A DNA stretch of 64,000 nt from Himantopus leucocephalus (Eukaryota; Chordata; Aves; Charadriiformes; Recurvirostridae), in the NCBI GenBank assembly GCA_003993805.1, contig RSEF01000003.1, forward strand, positions 111,899,994 through 111,963,993, in the 5' to 3' direction. The position numbers were made by a program, and so were the translations under genes. This document shows, piece after piece, positions 35,621-47,132 of the stretch (within the stretch, counting starts at the first letter, position 1; the number at the start of each line of letters is the position of its first letter). The notes under the pieces were generated by a model, which made no database searches, was not told where the DNA came from, and saw only the letters and a list, made by a program, of their open reading frames with translations.

Positions 35621-37922
35621 AATGCAGTTCTTCTGCACTTTTATTTGGGTCTTCTTCCATAATGGGGATGAATATTTCTTCTTAATCTCTTAAACAGAGC
35701 CATAACATCTTCTCATGACTGTGCTTACCTTGTTGTAACCCAGTTCTCATCTGCTACTAGATTTTGCAAAACATGTCATGACTGATTACTCAAGTTCCTT
35801 GTGGTTCTCTGTCTAGGACTTTGCACAAACAAATCTGAATATTTCTCATGTGCATTTCTTTTTAGTGAGTAAATTTTCTCTTTCTCGTCTTTTCCCTAGT
35901 ACCATGATCATTAATCTTTTCTGGTCTTCAGACTCTTTATTTTAAAATGTGTTGTTTTCTTTTCTTTCATGACCAGCCAACTCTTCAAAGTCAACGCTTC
36001 TTCACATTTCAAAAATCTCTCATAAGAAAGGGGAAAAAAGTCTTGTGACAACCTTTCTGACATTATAATTTTTAAAAAAATATTTATTACTTTAAAGCTC
36101 ACTTTTCCCTTCACCTGTTGTCCTAGTTCATTTCCACAGTCAGCTGAATGATATGGGAAAAAGTATCTCTATTCCTTCAAATCTTTCTGCCAACATTGTC
36201 CTTCTCAAAATAGCACAGAGAAAGAAGAATGGCTACAAATTTCTTTTTTTTTTAATTTTAATTGCACATTCATAACTTTGGAAAACATGTTGGACGTTAC
36301 AGTGGTGGCAAGGGTAAAAGCCTGTCCAAAGGGCTCTGCAAGTGTTCGGGCTCTGTTTTCAGTTGTGGTTAGTGCAACCATAATGTACTGACTACACCAC
36401 TGGCATTCAGTAGAAGCAATAAATAATTATTTTTTTTTAATAATACACTTTTCTGATCCATGAACAAAAAAAGCCTCTCTGCTCCATGTTATTTCCCTTC
36501 TTTGATAGACATCCCTTCTGTTTTTTATAACGTTGCTCTTACAGAAACAATAGGGTTTCTACCAACTCTGATCTACAGCTAAACAAAAAGTTCACCAGTT
36601 CTGCTACACTTTCTATTTCTTCATAGCAGGTTCATGTCTTTGTATAGCCTTGACACTTTCACTTATCTGAATCAAATCTGTCAGCAGAGTTAATCTCCTC
36701 TCCTTCAGTGATTTACATTTGGCTTTGATTCAGATTTAGTTTGTGCTCCCTACTCTTCTGATAATGCTATTAATTTTTAGTTATGCTCATCACTGCTGCT
36801 GCCAGTGTAAATTTACCCTACAGTCTACAAAGTGAGACTAGTACTATGATCCTGGTGCCAGCCTGTTACTTGGGTGTCAGGAGGCAGAGGAGAAGGGGAA
36901 AATACAAGATGAGAATATTTTTTTTCCTCCATAAAAAGTAGTGTTAAAAAAACCCATAAAAGCCTAAGGCCATATCCCATTCTATAAAGGGTTCCCTGAG
37001 GATTTCCCTGCTTGTGGTAAATTACATTATTGTGTGGTAAGCCATAAAGGAGCAAAGGGGTGAAGAACAGTGATTGCTGCTCATTGCTTTGTCTCACTTT
37101 TCCTTGTACCGCCAGCAAGAATCAGAAGACAGACTCTAAGATTCAAGAGAATTGCTAAATTATTGTATTGCCTGTAGAGTTTGTTTGCTGCACCAGGTGA
37201 TTTGTAGAATCAATGCTAATAAATAAAGTTCTGCTCCTTGATTACTCTAACCTATGTGAGAGTTCACTCTCAATTTAAAAGGAAATAAAGACGTGGTCAT
37301 AGACAAAAAGGTCAGTCGACCAATTTTATTTAAAATAGTGCAACAAGGCTTTGCAACCAGGAGAACTGCTGCAAGACAGTAACAGACAATTACTCTGCCA
37401 AACAAAACAGAAGCAAGGAAAGAAGTCAATTTGTTTACAAAGTAAGGGATGTGACCATCCTGCAATAAAGTCTCTTTCCAGCAATAGCTTAAAGTGATAA
37501 AGCTTAGAAACTGTGAAAAAGCTTAGGAACATTTAGAGCAGAAAGAGGACAAATTAAATCCCAGCAATTTGTAGTGCAATATTATTATATTTTGTTAAAA
37601 TTCAAGTACTTAACTTATTTTTGCTATAATCTAAAAACATCAAAAGACAAATGCTAAACAATGAATGCCCTGAACTCTCAATTTAAAAGGAAATAANAAA
37701 AAAAAAAAAAAAACCAAATAAAAACCAAACCAAAACAATCAAACAAAAAAAAACCCCTAAACCGAGACAGTGGATAGCCAAAAAGTTTCCAAAGATGTTT
37801 ACATTAGTATCTGTAGGAAGAGAGAAAAATAAATAGAAAAACAAAACTTCCCAGTGCAGGGTTGCTTGTTATTTACTAGGTCACATTTATCCTTTTCTTT
37901 GAAAAAGCACTTATGTGACTCC
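35621..37922. other. Unannotated stretch with a 23-bp direct repeat and A-rich tract
   Basis: No gene is recognised. A 23-base exact direct repeat occurs at 37266-37288 and 37674-37696, the second copy directly followed by an A-rich tract (about 37691-37757, with an N at 37697). The enclosed 385 bases match no family I know. Confidence 0.5.
37691..37757. repeat. A-rich simple repeat
   Basis: A poly(A) run of about 20 bases containing one N (37697), followed by mixed (AAAC)- and (CCAAA)-like sequence. It abuts the second copy of the 23-base direct repeat. Confidence 0.75.
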
Positions 37923-38938
37923 TGGAATCATAGAATGGTTACAGTTGGAAGGGACCTTAAAGATAATCTAGTTCCAACCCCCCTGCCATGGGCAGGAACA
38001 CCTTTCACTAGACCAGGTTACTCAAAGTCCCATGCAGCCTGGCCTTGAACGCTTCCAGGGGTGGGACCTCCACAACTTCTCTGGGCAACCTGTTCCAGCG
38101 CCTTACCACCCTCCCAGTACAGAAATTCTTCCTTATAGCTCGTCTAAATCTACTGTCTTTCAGTTTAAAACTGTTACCCCTTCTCTTATCTCTACGCTCC
38201 CTGCTAAAGAGTCCCTCTCTAACTTTTCTGTAGGCCCCCTTTAAGTACTGAAAGGATGCAATAAGGTCTCCCCAGAGCCTTCTCTTCTCCACGGTGAACA
38301 ACCCCAGCTCTCTCAGCCTGTCCTCATAGGAGAGGTGCTCCAGCCCTCTCATCATCTTCGTGGCCCTCATCAGGACTCGCTCCAACAAGTCCATGTCCTT
38401 CTTATGTTGGGGACCTCAGAGTAGTCCAGGTGGGGTCTCACCAGAGCGGGGTAGAGGGGCAGAATCACCTCCCTTGACCTGCTGGCCACACTTCTTTTGA
38501 TGCAGCACAGGATACAGTTGCCTTTCTGGGCTATAAGCATACATTGCCAACTCTTGTTGAGCTTCTTATTCACCAACGCCCCGAAATCCTTCTCAGCAAG
38601 GCTATTCTCAATCCATTCTCCACCCAACCTGTATTTGTGTTTGGGATTGCCCCAACCCATGTGCAGGACCTTGCGCTTGGCCTCTTTGAACTTCATGAGG
38701 TTTACACAGGCCCACTTCTCAAGCCTGTCCATGTCCCTCTGGATGGCATTCCTTCCCTCCAGCGTGTTGACTGCTCAACAGAGCTTGGTGTCATCAGAAA
38801 ACTTGCTGAGCGTGCACTCAATCCCACTGTCCATGTTGCCGACAAAGATGTTAAATAGTACTGGTCTCAGTACTGACCTCTGTGGAACGCCACTTATCAC
38901 TGGTCGCCACTTGGACATAGAGCCGTTGACCACAACTC
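37923..38938 (-). mobile_element. CR1 LINE, relatively well preserved 3' kilobase
   Basis: In the plus reading it starts with the reversed terminus 'gaatcatagaatggttacag'. Two overlapping minus-strand frames (38370-38732 and 38008-38394) cover the C-terminal part of the ORF2 protein, with 'RLEKWACVNLMKFKEAKRKV', '[19 protein letters not shown]', '[20 protein letters not shown]' and 'RLPREVVEVPPLEAFKARL'. One frameshift between them, near 38385, breaks the reading frame. The RT palm FADD region follows near 38790-38810 with further damage. The element is 5'-truncated at about 38938, after which the sequence is not CR1. Confidence 0.95.
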
Positions 38939-39179
38939 AGGCTCATATACCAAGATATAAAACATTGTCTGACTACAGTCCCACGATTATCAATACTGCC
39001 AAACTACTTGAGCAATCTCTAGCTCATTTGGACCTCATTTTGATAATCCAAACCAATTTCCAGGCACAGTGCCACGAGCTGGCACAGGTCAGTTGACTCC
39101 CTGATTCCGACATATGTATGCATGTGGTCATCCTGGTTTAAATCCTAGGCAATGTACTGGCATGACTAAGATCTCATGG
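38939..39179. other. Unannotated spacer between CR1 and LTR
   Basis: About 240 bases that match neither the CR1 on the left nor the LTR on the right. No repeat family is recognised. It may be host sequence or a fragment of another element. Confidence 0.5.
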
Positions 39180-39739
39180 TGTACTGGGTCAGGCTGGGAT
39201 GGAGTTAACTTTGTTCTATGTGGTGCTGTTCTTTTTTTTTGTGACTAAAACAGTGTTGATAACACTAGTGTTTTGAATATTGCTGAGCAGTACTTGCACA
39301 GTGTCAAGGCTTTCTCTTTTTTGCACTCTGCCCCCTCAACAAATAGGTTGGGGACGCACAATAAGTTGAGAGGGGACACAACAAGGACAGTTGACCCAAG
39401 CTCACCAAAGGGATATTCCATGCCATATAATGTCATGCTCAGCAAGAAAATAATAGGAGAGAGGTTTTGGGGGGGAAACTGGTGGGGCATCATTCTCCTT
39501 GAGAGAGGTAGCGAGTCATCGACTTTGCATCACTTGTTTTATTCTCTTGCTCTTTTTTTTTCTTTTCCTCTTTCTCCTTCCTTCACTTATTAATCTATTT
39601 TTTTCCTGACACATGAGGTCTTTTTTGCTTTTGCTCTTCCTGTCCACTGCTTTTGCTCTTCCATATCCCACTGCAGGAGACACGGAGTGAGCAAGCAGCT
39701 ATATGGTGCTTAGCTGCTGGCTGGGGCCAGCCCACAACA
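39180..39739 (+). mobile_element. ERV LTR, probably solo and internally damaged
   Basis: It starts TGTACTGGGTCAGGCTGGGA and ends GCCCACAACA, the same termini as the other LTRs. U3 blocks are clear: 'aaaacagtgttgataacac', 'attgctgagcagt', 'cagtgtcaagg' and 'ggatattccatgccatataatgtcatgctcag'. The R/U5 part is reduced to T/C-rich sequence plus 'tttgctcttcc' and 'gtgcttagctgctggctgggg'. The usual TTAAACTGTCTTTATC block is missing, so the central region carries a deletion or heavy decay. The 5-base flanks (CATGG and TAAGG) do not match, so no target duplication supports the insertion. No internal viral sequence adjoins it. Confidence 0.85.
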
Positions 39740-41134
39740 TAAGGCCATAGAACAGGGTCTAGTACAGCTAGTTTGCCAGTGGATGTAGCCTCAGTCATCT
39801 TGTTATTCACTAGTACATAAATCCATTTTTAATCCCTGGTCATCTTCTGCTGATAAGTTTTGGTTTAGAAAAGCGTTTCTGGCTATTCATTAAGTTATTA
39901 ATGCAGAAACATTTTCAGAAAAAGCATGGGATCAATAGAATCAATTATTATAATTAACTGGAAAAGAAAAGAATGACAAGTGATCTCACACTGCAGCAAG
40001 GCATATTTCGGGTGCTTATTAGGAAAGTTTTTATCTCAGGATGGAGTTTACTGTCAATAACAATAAGGAAATCAGTCTGAATATCAACATTGCTTCAGAC
40101 TTTTAAGGATACATTTTAATGGTAAAATTTGATGCAGCAAATGGTCTGTCAGCACACCCTAGTCAGTACTACACAACCACAACTCTGCTGGAAGTTCTTC
40201 TATCCTGGCACAAAGGGTTTTTTCCTAGCATGGATGGTGGTATTGCTGTTTGCCAGTTTTCTTGCATGACCTTGGACTCACCAGGCACCCATTCATAAGA
40301 TCCCTACTTTAAAAATACTTTAATAGCATTTTGGGGAAAGATGGTGAAGTGCAGAGTTATTATGATGATGGAAGCTGTATACTTTCTAAAGTGATTGTTT
40401 TTCTATTTGACTTTGACTTCTTTTTTCCCCCTGAACTATCCTGAATTCATTTCTAAGGCATTGCTTTGTTGAAGTCACTGGGAGTTTTGCTTGCACAGGC
40501 TCTAGATGACTGAGTAGGCTCTGTGAGTGATGAGGGACTGTTCAGAAATTAGTTCTGAGCCATGTCATTATGCTGAATATCATCCAAACTCAAGGCTACG
40601 ACTGACTCACTAGATTTGTGGAACATTTTTTTGCCGTGGTACAATGCAGCATTTACATTCAAGCCACAGCTCTTGCTGTCACTCTACTTTAACCACATTG
40701 TATCATGTTATGTTATTTTGAGAAAATGTAGTATGATTGTTCAGATATTCAAGGTCTTAATAAGCAACTGATTCAGTACAAACCATTAAAATGTGTACTG
40801 TATAATGGAGGGACATGACATTGGTGAATTGTTTCCTTTTAAATCATTAACTGTCCATTAGTGAGACAGTTTAATTAAAGCTTTAAAAGGCTAAGCTATT
40901 GCTAAGAACTAGTAAAGAATGACAGTCATATGGAGGTGGATCTGAAGCAAAATATTTGCAAGACATATGAGGTCCAGAGAATATGCTCATCTGATCCTTG
41001 AGTTTCTCAACTTTTTCCTCCCAAAAGGCACTATCAACCCTCCAGCTGCCTGCTGTCAGCTGGTGCCAAAGTATTTAGCACACGGGGCATCATCATCTGT
41101 CCAGCTGGAAGAAGTAGAAGAAAGTAAATTTTTT
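39740..41134. other. Unannotated stretch
   Basis: No gene or repeat recognised. Short open frames only. Confidence 0.5.
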
Positions 41135-41575
41135 AATCAGCCTCTACTAGGCCCTGGTGAGACCCATCTTGGAGCTCCAGGTCCAGTTCTGGGCTCCCCA
41201 ATACAAGAGAAATATGGACATACAGGAGCGAGTCCAGCAAAGGACCACAAAAAGATGATTAAGGGCTTGGAGCATCTGATATGAAAGGGGAGGCTGAGAA
41301 AGCTGTGACTCTTCAGCCTGGAGAAGAGAAGGCTGACCTTATCAATGTGTATAAATGCCTGATGGGACAGTAAAGACGATGGAGAAAGCAGTCAAATACT
41401 GGCACAGGTTGCTCAGAGAGCTTGTGGACTCTCCATCCTTGAAGATATTCAAATGTGACTGGATGTTATCCTTGACAACCTGTTGGGCAGCTGAGCCTGC
41501 TCTGGGTAGTGGTGTTGGACTGTGTGATCTCCAGAGGTGCCCTCCAGCCTCAGTGTTTCTGTGATTCTTTGATTA
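41135..41575 (+). mobile_element. CR1 3' end, diverged subfamily
   Basis: CR1 blocks in order: 'cctctactaggccctggtgagacccatcttgga', 'gagcgagtccagcaaaggaccacaaa', 'ttcagcctggagaagagaag', 'gcacaggttgctcagagagcttgtggactctccatccttg' and 'ttggactgtgtgatctccag'. It ends with a diverged terminal 'tttctgtgattctttgatt'. A deletion removes part of the middle after 41330. No intact frame is present. Confidence 0.9.
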
Positions 41576-44500
41576 TTAATGCAAAAGACTTTCTCAATAT
41601 CTGTGTAACAGCTTCCCAGCTGCATCGTAAAAGTGCCTTAGCCATCCTTCTCTCCTGTGTATATCTATTTAATCACTACTTAGAACATTAATAAAAACTA
41701 TTAAAAAAAATGAACCTATCTAACTGCTGAAAGGGCTGTGAGCTATGAATTCAGTTCCTACTGCTTAAAAGAAGTTCTGGACAGATATCAAGAAAATGTA
41801 GTACTTTTTTCACCAGCATAATGTGGATATACACAGTGCCTGAAATGGAATGTCCATTTCTGGTGAGGAGAAAGTAATACTTCTATCCTTGCTTTCCCTG
41901 CCACAGAAGAGCACCAGTTTATGTCAATTGTGCTGATGGCTTTTGTGTTACAGATACCTGTCTACTCTGTGCCAGAGAGACATCAACTCGTTTTAATTAA
42001 ATTTTCTCTAGGGGGAGTTTAGTGGAGCAGAATGTAATTACCCAGCTAGGAATTTTGTAAGAACATTGAAATTAACATCCTCTGCTCTGGTTAAAAGTGC
42101 CACCAGATGTTTAATGAAACAAAATGGTCAGGGACCTCTGTTTTGCTTTTCATCTAAAACACAGTACTTCATGCTAAGTCACAAGTACTGATTCAGTGAG
42201 GAAAGTGTTAACTAATGAACAACAAACACCACATTCATTTTTGTCCCAGTACAGCATCTTCTTGACTCATTTGTGAGAGGTAAGTAACTTCACATTTAAA
42301 GGTAGCTGAACATGAACACAATCATGACAACTATAAGGTTTTAGGGTTTTCTTGTGAGAAAACTGTGATCATTTTTTAGTCATTTTTGTTTCTCCAAAGA
42401 AATTCTTTCACACAAGGGGATGATCGTCTCTACAGTTGGAATTGATGAAAGAAAAGTAAATCTGCTTCCCCACTGAAAGAGAAAAGTGAGGGTTTTGGTT
42501 TTTTTTTTCAGAATTCATTTATGTATGTATCTATAGTTAACTTGGGCTGCAGCTTCAGTTGCAAATTGATTTACCTAATGTAATTTTCTTTATGCATCTG
42601 CAGTTGGACAGTAATATATAAACTAGGCAACGTACATGCCGAGTAATTCCGTCTCTCAGTGCCAATGCAAGGTGTCACTAGAAATCAGGGGAATCAAGTT
42701 CAGCAAGGAGTTCAGTCTAAAACAGACCAGAAGTTGCTGCAAAATACTTGGGAAATGTCCAGCTGCTCATGTCTGTCTTTGTGTTTTTTACTTTGGGACC
42801 GTGAATTCAACATGAGCTTCAAAGGGCACACTGAAATTTAGCAGGCCAAACGTATTAGCAGAGCTCAGATTGCTGGGATGAACTGGTAACAGCATTTTTT
42901 GCTTTGTAAGACTTCCTTGCCACAGCAAATTTGTGGCACCACCCTTCCAAAGTCAGATCAGACAAGACAGTGTCATGGCTTTGGCAGGTTGGAGCCACAT
43001 AAATACAGAAAAATGTACCTTCTTGTCAGGTTGGAACTCAACATTTAGCCCATGAATTTTGGGAAAGGGAAGAACTATGTGGTAACCAAGTGTTCTAGGC
43101 TGTGAAGTTTGGACCGTTAGGTTGCATACAGTTCTGCACTGGCTTTTCTCAATCGCCAAACCAATGCAATTATTGGGGTTTGGGGCTCCCTCTCACTTTT
43201 TGGGAAGTGTTTCACCTCTAAGACTAAAATGTAAAGAAGGAAGAAACAGCAATGAAGTTTGTCAGAGTAGGAAAAAGGAAGGAGTTGAGCATCCTTTTTT
43301 GTTAGTCTGTTTTTCCGGACCTGGAAATGAACAGAATTTAGGTTAAGATCAAGTCAAGTGCTTCACTTACCCTGTCAGCACTGCATGTATAGCAGTAAGA
43401 AGCGCAAATTTTTGGCTCCAGAAGTCATCCCAGTTCTTTGAGACCATTAAGAAGAATTATTCAGAAAGTCAGGCACTTCCCTGAGGACTGAGGTTCCCGA
43501 CTATTGAGGAATCCCAGATATAAGACAAGAAGATCCCCACCTTTCTTGTCCTGTTTCCTATACAATATGCACATCCATAGAAGCGTTTGGCAGGATCTAG
43601 GCCCCTGTTAATTTCACGCTAACTTAAACACATAAAGCCATAAGGGACAGATGTATTTTTTCTGTGACTTCTGATCTTTCACAAGGGATCCAAAGATCCT
43701 TTACCCTTAGCACATTCTTTAAGTGCTTGAGTTAGATGCATTACTGGAGTTAGAAATTTTCAATGTAATTGAGGCACAGATTGTAATCAATTACTATTAA
43801 TTCCTATATCAACATTAGGAAGGGCAAAAGGAATATACACTTTTCTAATAATTTTTCTAAACTTAATTAGTTCTACCTGTACTGGCAAATATTGAAGCTT
43901 TAATGAAATTTCTGACAGATTCCTCCAAGCTGCTAGGCAATTTAGAAGAAGTGAGAGAGGGAAGATAGAGAGAGACATGGAAAATAAGAGATACCATTTC
44001 TGAGCAATAGACTTACAAAACATGTCTGGCAAAGAGATTATCAATAAACAGAAGGTATTTTAATACTGACAAAACATTCAAAAGATGCAGTTTATATTGC
44101 TGATAAGTAGCAGTACTCCATCTCTTTCTTCCCTCTCCATCTAACTTCTCTGTATATCGTCAATAGCTGAACTCTTCAGTCCTTTATATTCAAATGAATG
44201 TTTCCCACCAAAATATTCATTCAAATGGGAATGGTAGTGATTTTCAGATTCTCACAGGCAGAGTGGAAACAGAAAGATAAATGACTTTCTCACATTACTT
44301 CGGTGTTATTGTTATCATATATTGTGTGATGTTCCCTCATTATCTGTCGGTACACAAATCCAAGCAATGCATAATTTCTGAACCAAAAGTAAAATAGCAA
44401 AACATTTCTCAAGATGTTTTCAGCATTTTTAGATTTAGATGAAGAGAAAAATGTGCCTAACCCTGGCTGACAGTAGACATTAAAATTCTGAACACGTACA

Positions 44501-46645
44501 TAAGCTTGAGGTACCTGAGCAGACAAGCAGCCAGATTCTCTACTGAGATCTGGTCCTTTTGTTCCACTCAGGCCATGTAGAAGGGAGACATTCTGAATTT
44601 AAACAGCCATAGAGGGATACCATTGCTGATAGAGGGATAGCATGGTGGTCTCTGCACTAATAAATACCTCCATCCATACTGAATAATGCTATTTTTTGAG
44701 AGTAAGGAGATGGTAGCAAAGCAGAGTTCCCCTGAACCTATTTCCTGCTCTCACAGCCTAGACCACCTTGGCACATACACTTAGGTTTTGTAAACCAGCT
44801 CTCAAAGTGAAAGAACTCATCTGCTGCAGAAAGAAATCTATTTCAATACAATTCCTAAGCTGAAGTTTTCTCTTCCTTTCAGCACGGAAAATGTAGATTC
44901 ATTCGTGTGAGAAGGTGTGGGTGAAAAAGAACAAGAATAATGTAAGGTTAGGAGATTTCTGAAGTAGATGATACTTTTAATTGCTTATATTGTAAGCAAA
45001 TGAAATGAGATATAGGAAACCTAAGAAATATATAACAGAGGCAATTCTTTCATCTCAGTTTATGTGGTTGCTGAAGCACAGGCAGGTGTTTCATCTTCCA
45101 GATTTTTCAGAAAGATATATATAGTTAGATCTTTGGTATCTGATAGAGATACAGTTCATTTAATTTAGATTTATACCTATGTTTTGGGCCTCTAGTGAGT
45201 CACTATTCCTAAAACCTACATTCTTTATAAAGTCAGAGAAGAAAGTAAATGCATTTCAGGACCCCAGAGGAGGAACTTGTTTGCCTAAATCTGAATTTAA
45301 GCAAAAAGTTTAGATGGCAAACCTACCAGAATTCCTTCTACAGACTTCCATCTTTTGTCACTGTTGTACATGTCTGGTTTTGTGAGTTTGTGTCTTTGTG
45401 TATGTACACTTATTTACAATTCCCAACCTAAACAGAAATCTTTGATTTGAGACTGTATTTCAGTTTTCATGTTGTTTCTCATAATTTCAGATTTCTTTTC
45501 CCCAACACTTCAGTCATGGAGTGGCATGAGTGGCAGAATCCAGCTCTTGGATGAACTTCGCTGAAGATGAATGCCTGTAAAAAGCAAAGCTCTACTTGTG
45601 CCCACATATGTACCCAAATCAATCCAGATATAGAGACCAATACATGTGCATCTCTAGGACCTTTTAAAAGTCTGCCTCCAAAAGGCACAATTCTCTCCAT
45701 TTAACTCCAGACAAGGCAGATGAGAATGTCGAGAGAGGTATTTACCAAGCTTTTACCTCATAAAGGAGTTAGACACTATATTGAAGGAAATTAGCTTATA
45801 GGTTTCCAGAAGATGCAGTCTCTGGAGCTAGTTTAGACTGCAAACACGTCACCCTCAGTTCTCCCATAGCCACACCAAGAAGACAAACACTGATGTAACA
45901 AGGAATGTCCTAATAAATAATGCTGAAGTGACACGTGTGTAGGGGTTCACATGTCACAGAAGAATCTTACTTGATCCTACACAGATCAGTAGCTCCTGAA
46001 CTCACTCCTAAATGACTTTTTGTGTTTATATTCTACCTCCATCCTGGTGTGCAATATGTGTTAGGTTGACTGAGGATGACATGCTTACAATGAAACACTT
46101 TCTATTTGGCTTCAAAAAGAGCTGCAAAAATGTTAAATGCTAGACATGCCATTTTTCTGAATTCTTTGGGCTACTTTTAGCAGTGTTGTTCTGCTTTCTT
46201 CCTACTAAACTATGTAAATACCAGAAATAATTACCTCTGTTTTCATGGGTTTCCTATCTGTCTTTGGAGAAAATTAAGTACGTACCATAGCAGGTCTCTG
46301 CTTCTGAAGAAACTGCCAGTGTAGTTGTTCTAAAGCAAAGAAACAGGGGAGATCAAACCAATTAGACTAGAAGATCGGTTCAGATGAATAACCTTAACTT
46401 AAGCTCATCCCTCAAATCTGGTGCACTGGTGAGTTCTAAGTTAGGAACCTAATTACCTGAATTCCTTCAGTAGAAGTTAACAGATAAGTACTTCTGGAAA
46501 GCCATTTCACACACCTAAGATGTGAATTGCCTTTATAAGTGCCCTCTGTAAAGACAGCCTAAGGGACTAGCTTTTTCAGGTAACTAATAATGTCTGGTCG
46601 ATAATGTAGTCTTGGCTGTAATCCTCAGATATCCAGCTGTGCCCT

Positions 46646-46698
46646 TTTTTTTTCTTTCTTTTTTTTTNTTTTTTTTTCTTTTTTTTTTTTTTTTTTTT
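46646..46698. repeat. T-rich simple repeat with ambiguous base
   Basis: About 50 bases of almost pure T with a few C and one N at 46668. Homopolymer length here is unreliable. Confidence 0.8.
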
Positions 46699-47062
46699 GC
46701 TTTTATTTCATTTTACTGCTTTACCAGTTTCTAATCTATAAAAGAATTTTAACTTTCATCTGTAATTACTTAGGCATCTAAATCGTATAGCTTGAGAGGG
46801 ACTTTGGAACTCCCCAAAAAACGTATAAAGTGCTTATGACTGCAATTGCATCTTAAACTGTGAGATTGCCCTTCATCTGTTTTGCTTTCTGTGACTTTTC
46901 TTTTTTCCCTCTGGAAAGGTCCAAAAATCATGGTGGATCAGGTCCAAAATTTTAGAGGGAAAAGAATAATGAAAAAAAACAGGAGGTGTTTTCTGTCGTT
47001 ACTGCTGCATGGTTTATAATTTTCTTTTTAAATCTTAATTTCAGCAAATGTTCCAGGTGTTG

Positions 47063-47132
47063 TGTCCTGGTTTGATGTGGAGTAAAGCATCTGTCATTCA
47101 TCTCAGTGGCCAGTCTGGCCCAAACCATGACA
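47063..47132. mobile_element. 70-bp remnant with LTR-like termini
   Basis: It starts TGTCCTGGTTT and ends AAACCATGACA. These termini are imperfect inverted repeats of each other (10 of 11 match) and resemble the TGT...ACA ends of avian ERV LTRs, including the TGTCATGGTTT start at 52794. Near the right end, 'cagtggccagtctggccc' also resembles LTR U5 ends of such families. The interior is far too short for an LTR, so it may be an internally deleted LTR. No flanking duplication is seen ('gtgttg' against 'tcctga'). Confidence 0.45.

Noticed and set aside
38497..39096. 199-codon plus-strand open frame, the longest in the window
   Set aside because: It is antisense to the minus-strand CR1 ORF2 sequence and runs past the element's end, so it is a shadow frame.
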